Of a stretch of 33,271 nucleotides of DNA, positions 6,918 through 13,647 are shown in pieces (the first letter of the stretch is position 1; each line of letters opens with the position of its first letter). This DNA comes from Patescibacteria group bacterium (GTDB taxonomy: Bacteria; Patescibacteriota; Patescibacteriia; UBA9934; GWF2-40-263): the NCBI GenBank assembly GCA_004298405.1, contig SCSL01000037.1:1-33271 (forward strand), written 5' to 3'. A program made the position numbers and the translations under genes. The notes beneath the pieces were generated by a model that saw only the letters and a program-made list of their open reading frames with translations, did no database searches and had not been told where the DNA came from.

Positions 6918-9218
6918 ATGGCTTCGTCACTTTATCGACGACTGACCGATCCTGTCGTCCGTCGTGTTGTCGAGGAAATCGCCGAGAGGGCGATCCGCGA
7001 AGAAGCGGCGTCAGGTAGCGGTGGTAATGAGAATGCGATCGCCAAGCGGTTTTTCCGTTTGGTCTTTGGCAACGATTCGCCTGTCCGACAGGTGATCAAC
7101 GCGCTTCCCGGCGGACGTTACACTCCTCATGTTGGTCTCACGCTCGTGGCGGAGTATCTGCGCGAGCGTGCCGACCAGCTCCTTCCAGGTGACACCAGAC
7201 CGGTTGTTCGTAGTCTCCGCGAAGTGCTCCGTCATGTCGCTCCCACCCTGGAAGGGGTTGGCGACGCGGCGGCGGACGTCCTGGAAACGCGGATCGATGC
7301 GAGCATCGACGCCGCGAAGGCTCCCTCAGGTGTGGCCGGTGCCCCCAAGGGAGTTCTGGACAGATGCCGTATCTGGTACGTGGACGGCAGAACCGTCCTC
7401 ATCATCCCCCTGATCCAGAATGATGTCGCCAAGCCCGACGCGTTTGGTGACCCGATTCCGCAGGGCTTGGCTCCTGACCTCATGGCTCGCTGGCTGAGCG
7501 AGGAGTTCACCAAGCAAAGGACCAAGCAGGTTCCTAATCCCAACGGAAAGGGCACTCGCGAGGTACCGATCCCTCCGACCAAGCGACAGCTTACCGGGGA
7601 GGTCGGCCTCAAGGTCTGCATGAGCCTCATCGGAGGTCCGGCGGGCATCACGCGCGAGCAGTTCGAGCTCCTCCAGAAGCTTCTCACTCCAGAGGGTTCC
7701 TGGGAGTCCCAGATCAGCCCACGGGTTCACGTTGTTCTCTCGTGGCTGATCGATGTCCTGTCCTTCGTTCCTCTGACCCTCACTCCTCTTCAGCGGCAGG
7801 AGATCGAGGATCTCGTCCAAACGCTGAGGGCTCGCAGGACGGATCCTGAATGGGTCAACCAGCGGCTGGGGCGTTTCGAGGATGAGGTGAAGAAGTTCCC
7901 GCTCAACCGGGGCCGCTCCTACAACGATGCGGACATTGCCCGCATCCGCGTTCTCGTCGCCCGCATCCGCGACGAGATCGACGTTACGCTGGGAGGAGAG
8001 CAGTCGGTTACCACCCAGGTCCGCAAGGGTCTGGCCATGGTGCCCGAGGTTCTCACCCGCGTGCGGGAGGTTCTGCGCGATTCGGCGCCGTGGCTTTCCA
8101 CGGGCGCCTGGGTGTGGTTGGCCGCGCTCATCGCGGCAGTCATCCTCCTGCTCATCGGCATCCTCGCGCCAGTGGGCGGAAAGGTGGAGGTTGACTCCCT
8201 CGTCCCTGTGGGCGTGATGTTCGGCTCACTGTTGAGCGCGCTTCTGGTTCTTGGTGTATCTTGGCGGCCGCTTCTGGCGACCGGCATCATCACTGGCTTC
8301 CTGATCTACGCATCAGCAGGTGAGTCTTCCACTGCTGTCGTTGCCCTGTGCGCGGTCGCGGGTGGAATCCTCGGATTTATCATCACCTGGCCGGTTCCAT
8401 TCCTCCAGGTGTTCATGAACATCATCCGCGGGATTTTCCCCGGTCAGGCCTCCGGTCTCACGGAAGAATCCCTCAAGAGTGTCGGGCGAAGGATTGCCGC
8501 CTTCTCCCTGTGTGTGGGCGCGGGCATACTGCCGCTTGCAGTCTGGCTCGAGTTCTCGTTCTTCTTCCGGATTCTGATTGTGTCCCTGGGGGGTCTGCTC
8601 CCCATCGGGATCATGTTCGGCCTCAAGGAGACGGGAGCAGAAGGTACCTACGCCGCCGAGACGCTGGCGCGCAAGGCGCTCCTGCGGGTGAACACGGTCT
8701 TCGGAACCCTGGTGATTCCGGTGGTCGTCGCGGCCGGGCTCTGGACCGTCTATAGTGGGTCTCACAAGTCGGACAAGACCACTCCCATCACCGGACCGGC
8801 ATTCATGAGTAAGGTGGTCGACGAGTCCATCGCTGGAGCCAAGGCAGGTGCACAGGCAACGGGTCCCTGGTTCTCGGGGCTTGAGGTGTGGCACTACGCG
8901 CTTGCCGCGGGCGTACTCCTCGTCCTCCTCTTCCTCCTGTTTGGAGGATCCAAGCAGAGTGGAAGCAGTGACCGTTTCTCGGCACTTTCCTCCGTGCTCC
9001 TGGGCGCCCTCTTCGTTGGGCTTCTGGTGGGCGGAGGCATGATGGTCCTTGAAGGGCTGGACAAGATCGGGAGCTGGTTCGAAGATGATCCAGCGCCGGT
9101 CTCGGCTCCCGTGCAGGTTCAACAGTCCCCTCCCAAGGTCAAGAAGCCCACCCGTAGGGAGCTTTGCGACCAGGGGAGGATCGACTTCCAGACCTGTCAG
9201 GAATGGGGCTATAAGTAG
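6918..9218 (+). CDS. Large polytopic membrane protein of unknown function
   Basis: 766 residues, not recognised. The first about 400 are a mostly helical, charged, presumably cytoplasmic domain (PVVRRVVEEIAERAIREE; YVDGRTVLIIPLIQND; a helix near VHVVLSWLIDVLSFVP). Then come about nine hydrophobic segments, among them WLAALIAAVILLLIGILAPV, SLLSALLVLGVSW, ALCAVAGGILGFIITWPV, ILIVSLGGLLPIGIMFGL, LVIPVVVAAGLWTVYSG, AAGVLLVLLFLLFGG and LLGALFVGLLVGGGMMVL. The tail is proline-rich and ends with two Cys (RRELCDQGRIDFQTCQEW). ATG 6918 was preferred to 6903 because GGGAGA lies 7 nt before it. It is visibly G+C-rich with codon use unlike the flanking genes. It is followed by a terminator and two exported-protein genes. 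Confidence 0.75.
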   Translation: MASSLYRRLTDPVVRRVVEEIAERAIREEAASGSGGNENAIAKRFFRLVFGNDSPVRQVINALPGGRYTPHVGLTLVAEYLRERADQLLPGDTRPVVRSLREVLRHVAPTLEGVGDAAADVLETRIDASIDAAKAPSGVAGAPKGVLDRCRIWYVDGRTVLIIPLIQNDVAKPDAFGDPIPQGLAPDLMARWLSEEFTKQRTKQVPNPNGKGTREVPIPPTKRQLTGEVGLKVCMSLIGGPAGITREQFELLQKLLTPEGSWESQISPRVHVVLSWLIDVLSFVPLTLTPLQRQEIEDLVQTLRARRTDPEWVNQRLGRFEDEVKKFPLNRGRSYNDADIARIRVLVARIRDEIDVTLGGEQSVTTQVRKGLAMVPEVLTRVREVLRDSAPWLSTGAWVWLAALIAAVILLLIGILAPVGGKVEVDSLVPVGVMFGSLLSALLVLGVSWRPLLATGIITGFLIYASAGESSTAVVALCAVAGGILGFIITWPVPFLQVFMNIIRGIFPGQASGLTEESLKSVGRRIAAFSLCVGAGILPLAVWLEFSFFFRILIVSLGGLLPIGIMFGLKETGAEGTYAAETLARKALLRVNTVFGTLVIPVVVAAGLWTVYSGSHKSDKTTPITGPAFMSKVVDESIAGAKAGAQATGPWFSGLEVWHYALAAGVLLVLLFLLFGGSKQSGSSDRFSALSSVLLGALFVGLLVGGGMMVLEGLDKIGSWFEDDPAPVSAPVQVQQSPPKVKKPTRRELCDQGRIDFQTCQEWGYK

Positions 9219-9228
9219 AACAAACTCG

Positions 9229-9256
9229 CGGCTATCTTCAGAGATAGCCGTTTTCT
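9229..9256 (+). terminator. Intrinsic terminator after the large membrane protein
   Basis: CGGCTATCT and AGATAGCCG pair around TCAG and are followed by TTTTCT. Confidence 0.9.
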
Positions 9257-9257
9257 A

Positions 9258-9292
9258 TTGACGAAATGGGCAAAATATGCTATTTTGTCCCG
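9258..9292 (+). promoter_or_regulatory. Promoter with overlapping inverted repeat (possible operator)
   Basis: TTGACG (9258-9263), 17-nt spacer, TATTTT (9281-9286). An imperfect inverted repeat, GGGCAAAATA / TATTTTGTCCC, is centred on the -10 element and could be an operator. Confidence 0.55.
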
Positions 9293-9322
9293 TTCTTTCA
9301 AAACTAAATCTCGGAGGAAGCA

Positions 9323-9838
9323 ATGAGATACAGCATCCCGTTCCTGTTCATGGTCGCGGTCGTTGCCCTTGCGGGTTGTACGACCCTTCACCACCAGGAC
9401 CCGAAGACGGGTCTGGAAGTCACCTACACCGGCCCTGCCAGCGACGCGGTCGAGCTGGTGCACGCGACCGACCCCCGTCCTTTCGAGATGGCCCAGCAGG
9501 CCATGGAAGAGGGGATGGTGACGAGCCTGGCACGTGACGCGGACGGCGATGTTCGCTTCCAGGCCGGGTACCCCTACTCCGGCTACTCGCTCGGCGGCAA
9601 CGTCGGCGGGTATGCCCAGGGGAATGTGGGGTTCGTTCCCGGTCAGGGATTCGTGGTCGGCCCCCCGATCTCGACCCTGCCCCCGCTCTCTACCCAAGTG
9701 GTGGTGGGCGTTTCCGCTCAGACTGGTGACGGGGCGATCGTGCCCTGTCCCAAGGATCGCAAACCAAGAACCGTTGCCGAGCAGGCCGCATGCGCCCTGC
9801 TTAGCGCCAAGACGGCTCTTGAGCGGTCAGACGATTGA
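9323..9838 (+). CDS. Predicted lipoprotein of unknown function
   Basis: 171 residues with an N-terminal lipoprotein signal: MRYSIPFLFMVAVVALAGC, lipobox LAGC, modified Cys at 19. The mature part is unrecognised. It has a helical stretch (FEMAQQAMEEGMVTSLARDAD), a Gly/Tyr-rich segment of about 40 residues (YPYSGYSLGGNVGGYAQGNVG) and a short C-terminal helix with a CPKDRKPRTVAEQAAC pair of Cys. The strong Shine-Dalgarno GGAGGAA 4 nt upstream fixes the start. G+C-rich like its neighbours. It has its own promoter and lies between the membrane protein and the secreted protein, so the three may form one surface system. That link is inference. Confidence 0.8.
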   Translation: MRYSIPFLFMVAVVALAGCTTLHHQDPKTGLEVTYTGPASDAVELVHATDPRPFEMAQQAMEEGMVTSLARDADGDVRFQAGYPYSGYSLGGNVGGYAQGNVGFVPGQGFVVGPPISTLPPLSTQVVVGVSAQTGDGAIVPCPKDRKPRTVAEQAACALLSAKTALERSDD

Positions 9839-9880
9839 GGTCGGACGGGGGAATAGGCTCTCGTTCGACTAAAGGTCTCG

Positions 9881-9934
9881 CTTCACAGCCACTTTAGTGG
9901 CGTTGTACTAGACGGGACTGAAGTCCCTGTGAAG
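9881..9934. repeat. REP-like double hairpin, copy 4 with compensatory changes
   Basis: GCCACTTTAGTGGC (9888-9901) and GGGACTGAAGTCCC (9914-9927), enclosed by CTTCACAG and CTGTGAAG. Relative to the other copies, both arms of both stems have changed together (GCCGCT/AGCGGC to GCCACT/AGTGGC; GGGGCT/AGCCCC to GGGACT/AGTCCC), so pairing is kept. Confidence 0.85.
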
Positions 9935-10006
9935 TCCGGGACTGAGTTAACGAGTTCCATTCCCAAAATAGGCGGGGTCCCTTGACCTCGCTAAACCAGG
10001 AGTCCG

Positions 10007-10894
10007 ATGATGAAGTTCTTCCCCATTTTCCTCTCCCTCCTCTTCCCCCTCCCCACCGTGGCGCAAGACGCGCAGGTCCTGACCGTCCAGCAGATACTGG
10101 ATCAGTGTCGGGATCAGTGGGGGGACCGCACCTCCGCCGTGGCGCAGTGCGTCACGAGCCTCCGCCTCGCCGCGGGTGAGTCGCGGGACAGGCAGATCGT
10201 CGCCCGCTTGGGCGAAGGCGAAGAGCGCGACGGGGAAATCCTCGAGCGCATCGACGCCCTCGACAAGAAGGTCGACAAGCTCGCTTCTCGACCGACCCAG
10301 GCCACCCAGCCTGCCCCAACCGCTCCGGTGGTGCAGACCGCACCGACCACCTCGGTCGGCGGCGTGATCTACGGCCGCACCGCCGTTGTAAACTGGACGC
10401 CCGTGGTCCAGCCGACTGTGGTGTCGATCCACTCCCTCACAGGGATGGTTCCCGACACGCTTCATCTCACTGACCTCGACCACCCCACCGCCCGTAGGGA
10501 TTGCGGCGGCGTGGGCGCTCCCCTGGTGGTCTTCTTCGACCACGGCGTGCCGGTGGGCAACATCTTTGCCCCAGCGGGAGCTCCCACAGGTTTCGTCGAG
10601 GTCTACTGGGACCGTCAGAACGACGGAACCCCAGACGGCACCGTCTGGGCGCTGGATCTCGCGAGCCAGAGCGATGTCTGGATCACGTGGGGTCTGAAAA
10701 ACGACCTCACAATCCGGTACCTCCGACCCGGAGGTCAGATCGCGGTGCAGGGTCTCCCTCTGCAAACGGTCTACCACCCAACCGTTCGCGCCGAGGCCTC
10801 CGCCTCCGGTTCGATCGGGTGCAAGAGGTGGGACGGAGCCCGTCGTGGTGGTCACCAGACCATCTCGGCCGGGAGTCTCGAACAGATATGGTGA
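10007..10894 (+). CDS. Secreted protein with coiled coil and unknown C-terminal domain
   Basis: 295 residues with a signal peptide (MMKFFPIFLSLLFPLPTVAQ, likely cleaved near TVA-QD). Residues about 25-95 are helical, with a heptad-like stretch GEILERIDALDKKVDKLASR. A Pro/Thr/Ala linker follows (about 96-115), then an unrecognised domain of about 180 residues with TVVSIHSLTGMV, GAPLVVFFDHGVPVG and GFVEVYWDRQNDGTPDGTVW, probably beta-rich. AGGAG (9998-10002) supports ATG 10007 or the next ATG at 10010. G+C-rich. It is the last gene of the island and ends between two hairpin terminators. An extracellular or surface location is likely; the function is unknown. Confidence 0.75.
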   Translation: MMKFFPIFLSLLFPLPTVAQDAQVLTVQQILDQCRDQWGDRTSAVAQCVTSLRLAAGESRDRQIVARLGEGEERDGEILERIDALDKKVDKLASRPTQATQPAPTAPVVQTAPTTSVGGVIYGRTAVVNWTPVVQPTVVSIHSLTGMVPDTLHLTDLDHPTARRDCGGVGAPLVVFFDHGVPVGNIFAPAGAPTGFVEVYWDRQNDGTPDGTVWALDLASQSDVWITWGLKNDLTIRYLRPGGQIAVQGLPLQTVYHPTVRAEASASGSIGCKRWDGARRGGHQTISAGSLEQIW

Positions 10895-10908
10895 CCCTAT
10901 ACGAAAAC

Positions 10909-10965
10909 GGACCCTGGTCCTCGTCGAAACGCAACGCGCGTTCCGTCGAGAGGCCAGGGTCTTTC
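10909..10965 (+). terminator. Two-tier hairpin at the end of the island
   Basis: GGACCCTGG and CCAGGGTC pair around a loop that contains a further AACGCGCGTT palindrome, and TTTCG follows. Likely terminator of the secreted-protein gene. Confidence 0.6.
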
Positions 10966-10977
10966 GATTTGCATAAC

Positions 10978-11010
10978 AAAAAACTCGACCCTTTTGGACC
11001 GAGCTTTTTA
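10978..11010. terminator. Bidirectional terminator between the island and the pilin operon
   Basis: A-run plus CTCGACC pairs imperfectly with GGACCGAGCTTTTT around a short T-rich loop. It separates the convergent genes ending at 10894 (plus) and 11019 (minus). Confidence 0.75.
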
Positions 11011-11018
11011 TTTTGTAA

Positions 11019-11405
11019 CTACGAACCAGAAACTTCGGTAAGAGCCTCGATGACGAAGGCGGCAATCGCGTAGGCGGCGACAATGATCACCAGCCCAATG
11101 ACCGATTGGGAAAGAAGTTTTTTGGCTTTTTTCACTTTGTCATCCTCTCCTGCTGATGTGAGGTAAAGGAAACCGGCATAGACAACCAGAACAACGAAGA
11201 TGATACCCAGAACCGAGAGCAGGACTTTAATGATGTTTCCGATAAGCTCGGGCAGGTCATTCGTGGTTGCGTCTGTTCCGATGGCTGCTCCAACACTTTC
11301 AAGATCTGTTTTTGCATCAGAGAGCTGGGCAAGAGCTGTTGCTGGGAGTAAAAGCACGGGAAGGGTCGCGAGCCATGCGCTGGCTTTGAGAAAAAGTTTT
11401 TTCAT
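11019..11405 (-). CDS. T4SS pilin-like protein (TrbC/VirB2 type), paralogue 5
   Basis: 128 residues: a signal peptide ending ATALAQ, a short linker, then two hydrophobic helices with the shared core YAGFLYLTSAGEDDKVKKAKK between them and GLVIIVAAYAIAAFV as the second. This is the type IV secretion pilin architecture of TrbC/VirB2-like proteins (Pfam T4SS_pilin group) common in Patescibacteria. Such proteins sit in the membrane and may polymerise into a surface fibre. It is last of five paralogues on this strand and runs into the terminator at 10978. No Shine-Dalgarno; the start is in a TCTATG context. Confidence 0.8.
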   Translation of the reverse strand: MKKLFLKASAWLATLPVLLLPATALAQLSDAKTDLESVGAAIGTDATTNDLPELIGNIIKVLLSVLGIIFVVLVVYAGFLYLTSAGEDDKVKKAKKLLSQSVIGLVIIVAAYAIAAFVIEALTEVSGS

Positions 11406-11435
11406 AGATTGGGAGTGAATAAAAAGTGGGTTTGA

Positions 11436-11864
11436 TTAAGGGGTGGGTACAGCGGCCTCTGAGAGGGCAGTCACGACGTAACTTGTTATGGCATAAGCAC
11501 CAACAATGATGATGAGACCAATGATGGAACTCGTGAGCATCCCCTTTGCTTTTTTGATTTTGTCCGTATCACCTGTCGCAGTCATGTACAGAATACCTGC
11601 GTAGACTGTGATAATGAGAAAGACGATGCCTGTAGCCGCCAGCAATGTGCGGATCATGTTTCCAACGAAGTTGGGTAGTCTGAGCTCTGTTGAGTAGGTA
11701 GTTCCGGCGGCTGCGTTGAGTCCTTGCGTAATTGTGCCAGTAGCACTCGCATCTTCCGTTGTTCCTGTTGTTTGTGCAAAGCTCTGCTGTGGAGCAAGAA
11801 GAAACAGCGCGCTAACCATCACTGCTGTGAGGATCCCAAAGAACATCGGTCGAGATAAAGTCAT
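11436..11864 (-). CDS. T4SS pilin-like protein, paralogue 4
   Basis: 142 residues from ATG 11864 (context CTCTATG). A longer frame back to a GTG at 11891 would run into the hairpin upstream and is less likely. Signal peptide ending QSFAQ, then a Thr/Ala-rich segment, then two helices with the shared core YAGILYMTATGDTDKIKKAKG and GLIIIVGAYAI. It is closest by eye to paralogue 5, sharing the DKVKKAKK/DKIKKAKG stretch. The mutually exclusive hairpins at 11874-11937 lie directly upstream and could set its expression relative to paralogue 3. Confidence 0.8.
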   Translation of the reverse strand: MTLSRPMFFGILTAVMVSALFLLAPQQSFAQTTGTTEDASATGTITQGLNAAAGTTYSTELRLPNFVGNMIRTLLAATGIVFLIITVYAGILYMTATGDTDKIKKAKGMLTSSIIGLIIIVGAYAITSYVVTALSEAAVPTP

Positions 11865-11873
11865 AGAGTATTT

Positions 11874-11937
11874 GGGTTCACATAAAGGCACGAAGCTCGT
11901 ACCCTTATGCGAACCCCCATCGATAGCGATGGGGGTT
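11874..11937 (-). promoter_or_regulatory. Two mutually exclusive mRNA hairpins between pilin genes
   Basis: In the minus-strand mRNA the first hairpin (11937-11912) pairs AACCCCCATCG with CGATGGGGGTT. The second (11916-11874) pairs GGGTTCGCATAAGGG with CCTTTATGTGAACCC and continues with an inner ACGA/TCGT stem. The two share bases 11912-11916, so only one can form fully at a time. They fill the gap between the stop at 11945 and the ATG at 11864. Neither has a T-run, so attenuation, mRNA processing or transcript protection is more likely than simple termination. Confidence 0.65.
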
Positions 11938-11944
11938 AACGGTT

Positions 11945-12391
11945 CTATCCCCCTGCCGGTGTTGATGATCCAGATGTTGCAGTGATGATTGATTCGACGA
12001 CGAAACTGGCAATCGCATATGCCGCAATGACGATTACTAGACCAATGACTCCAGAAAAGATATATTGCTTTGCTTTCTTTGTCCTTTCTTCATTTCCACC
12101 AGAAGTGATCCATTTGAATCCACCCAAGAGAGTGATGACAACCGCAACGACCCCAAGGAATCCCAGGGCGATACGGATGATCCGTGCAATGGTATCGACC
12201 AGATTCGCCTCACCTAATCCTGCGGTCGCCGCAAACTCCTCTCCCGTGTTCTCACCACCGAATAGTTCGTCGGCTGTGAGCGCTTGCGCGGAGACACCAT
12301 GTACTCCCATCAGAGCAATGGCACAAAATGAGAGAGCCATCACCGCTCCAAGGAAATATCCCAGGTGCTTTTTAGTAAGAATGTTTGTCAT
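11945..12391 (-). CDS. T4SS pilin-like protein, paralogue 3
   Basis: 148 residues. ATG 12391 is fixed by the strong site GGGAGGTG 7 nt upstream; a GTG at 12400 overlaps that site. Signal peptide about 1-38 ending VSAQA, a Glu/Gly-rich linker, then helices with LGGFKWITSGGNEERTKKAKQ and GLVIVIAAYAI. It is the only gene of the array with a full Shine-Dalgarno. It follows a 190-nt spacer with a hairpin, so it probably begins its own transcript and may be the most highly translated pilin. Function is as for the other paralogues. Confidence 0.8.
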   Translation of the reverse strand: MTNILTKKHLGYFLGAVMALSFCAIALMGVHGVSAQALTADELFGGENTGEEFAATAGLGEANLVDTIARIIRIALGFLGVVAVVITLLGGFKWITSGGNEERTKKAKQYIFSGVIGLVIVIAAYAIASFVVESIITATSGSSTPAGG

Positions 12392-12532
12392 AGACTTCAC
12401 CTCCCTTCGTAATAATCCTCCCGCCTATCTTGGCAAGGAAGAGCAAAGAGTTAGGAAATTTATTGAGTTAAAAATATGTTCTTAGCTATTTTACCGACTT
12501 TTTTGGGTTTCGGACATGGAGATATCCACAAA

Positions 12533-12585
12533 TAGGTGGTTAGAGCATTAGAGCGTTAGGGGATTAGGTTTTTTCTAACCACCTA
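12533..12585 (-). terminator. Hairpin with 8-nt tandem repeats in the loop, after paralogue 2
   Basis: TAGGTGGTTAG (12533-12543) and CTAACCACCTA (12575-12585) form an 11-bp stem around a 31-nt loop made of TTAGAGCA-like units. It lies just after the stop of the gene ending at 12591 and may end or slow transcription. The T-run is weak. Confidence 0.5.
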
Positions 12586-12590
12586 GTACT

Positions 12591-12923
12591 CTAACCAACG
12601 GTTCCGCTTTCAAGCGCGGACACGATCGCTTTGACAATTGCGTAGGCTCCAACAATGACGACCAGACCCAATGACGCCCACTTCATAACCTCCTTTCCTT
12701 TTTTTACATTGTCCGGCACTCCAGCGGAGATGAGCCAGAGGAATCCACCGTAAACGAACATCAAAAGCGCAACCGAACCGGTAATGCCTAGGACGGTTTG
12801 GATAAGACGACCAATGACCTCATTGATGTTCGTTGTCTCCAAAGGATTTGTGAGCACCGCGGCAGAAGCGAGAGATGGAAGAAGAACCAAGAATGCAATG
12901 AGGGAGAAAAAGATGTGAGGCAT
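12591..12923 (-). CDS. T4SS pilin-like protein, paralogue 2
   Basis: 110 residues from ATG 12923, one base after the stop of the upstream gene (TAG-T-ATG), so translation is probably coupled. Signal peptide MPHIFFSLIAFLVLLPSLASA, then two helices with the shared core YGGFLWLISAGVPDNVKKGKE and GLVVIVGAYAI. The open frame extends back to 13097 inside the preceding gene, but that part encodes no signal peptide and is an overlap in another frame. It is the shortest and most streamlined member of the array. Confidence 0.8.
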   Translation of the reverse strand: MPHIFFSLIAFLVLLPSLASAAVLTNPLETTNINEVIGRLIQTVLGITGSVALLMFVYGGFLWLISAGVPDNVKKGKEVMKWASLGLVVIVGAYAIVKAIVSALESGTVG

Positions 12924-12924
12924 A

Positions 12925-13647
12925 CTAGTCTGCATAAAAATATTCAAGTTGGCAGCATTGGACGCTTTCGTCTCCAGGGCAGAGATTTTTTGAGCATAAT
13001 CCATATTGGTACGGATTTCCTTTATCACTACTTTCCGGAAAAGTGTCTGTGTCAATGCAGTCGTAATAATGAAGTGTTGTAAAGATTTCATCCTCACCTT
13101 TCACAGCGTCTGGATAAGTTTGTCGACATTTGCTCTCGCATCCGTGCTCTGTACAGGTTGAGTTCAGATCACATTCGACTCCGAGGGTATCCGTTCCTGT
13201 GCAGGCCTTGTAATTGCTTTCGACAGCCACTGTCCCATATCGCAAGGCTCCTTTGAGCGCGTAAATTCCCAGATAGGAAAACATAACGATGAGGAGACCA
13301 ACCGTGGAGACGGTCATGAATTTTTTCCCTTTGCTGACCATGTCTTTGTTTCCAGCAGAGGCAAGCCAAAAGAATCCTCCGATAATGTACATAAGCAAAA
13401 CGACTCCTCCGATAATTCCAACTACGTAGTTTCCTACGTTTACAATGACAGTGAGAATATCATTGAGCGTACAGTCACCTAAGTTTCCACAGCCTTCAGA
13501 AATTCCTTTCATAAACGGTCCTACTTCTGACTCCGAGCAAGTGGAAGCTCCTCCAGACGGACAGATGTTGGAATTATAGGCGGCAAAGCTTGCCTTTGGG
13601 AGAAGGATGATCGTCAATAAGAGACAAAAGAGCGCGAGGCGTTTCAT
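12925..13647 (-). CDS. T4SS pilin-like protein with cysteine-rich C-terminal domain, paralogue 1
   Basis: 240 residues. Signal peptide ending SFAAY, then an N-terminal segment with four Cys (ICPSGGASTC, GCGNLGDC). Two helices carry the shared core IGGFFWLASAGNKDMVSKGKK and STVGLLIVMFSYLGIYAL. About 95 further residues contain ten Cys (for example CTEHGCESKCRQ, CSKNLC, QCCQ), absent from the other four paralogues. Such a domain would fit an extracellular disulfide-stabilised tip or adhesin module; that role is inferred. Its start overlaps the stop of the solute-binding protein gene by four bases (ATGA). Confidence 0.8.
   Translation of the reverse strand: MKRLALFCLLLTIILLPKASFAAYNSNICPSGGASTCSESEVGPFMKGISEGCGNLGDCTLNDILTVIVNVGNYVVGIIGGVVLLMYIIGGFFWLASAGNKDMVSKGKKFMTVSTVGLLIVMFSYLGIYALKGALRYGTVAVESNYKACTGTDTLGVECDLNSTCTEHGCESKCRQTYPDAVKGEDEIFTTLHYYDCIDTDTFPESSDKGNPYQYGLCSKNLCPGDESVQCCQLEYFYAD

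Noticed and set aside
8313-9122. A 269-codon minus-strand frame opposite the large membrane protein.
   Set aside because: Same G+C-rich artefact; the plus frame gives coherent membrane helices and has promoter, Shine-Dalgarno and terminator.
9947-11083. A 378-codon minus-strand frame opposite the secreted-protein gene.
   Set aside because: High G+C keeps many frames open here. The plus frame has a signal peptide and a Shine-Dalgarno; the minus product is Arg/Gly-rich without domains.
12924-13097. A 168-residue form of the pilin ending at 12591, starting at 13097.
   Set aside because: The extra 58 residues lie within the preceding gene in another frame, whereas the shorter start gives a clean signal peptide right after that gene's stop.
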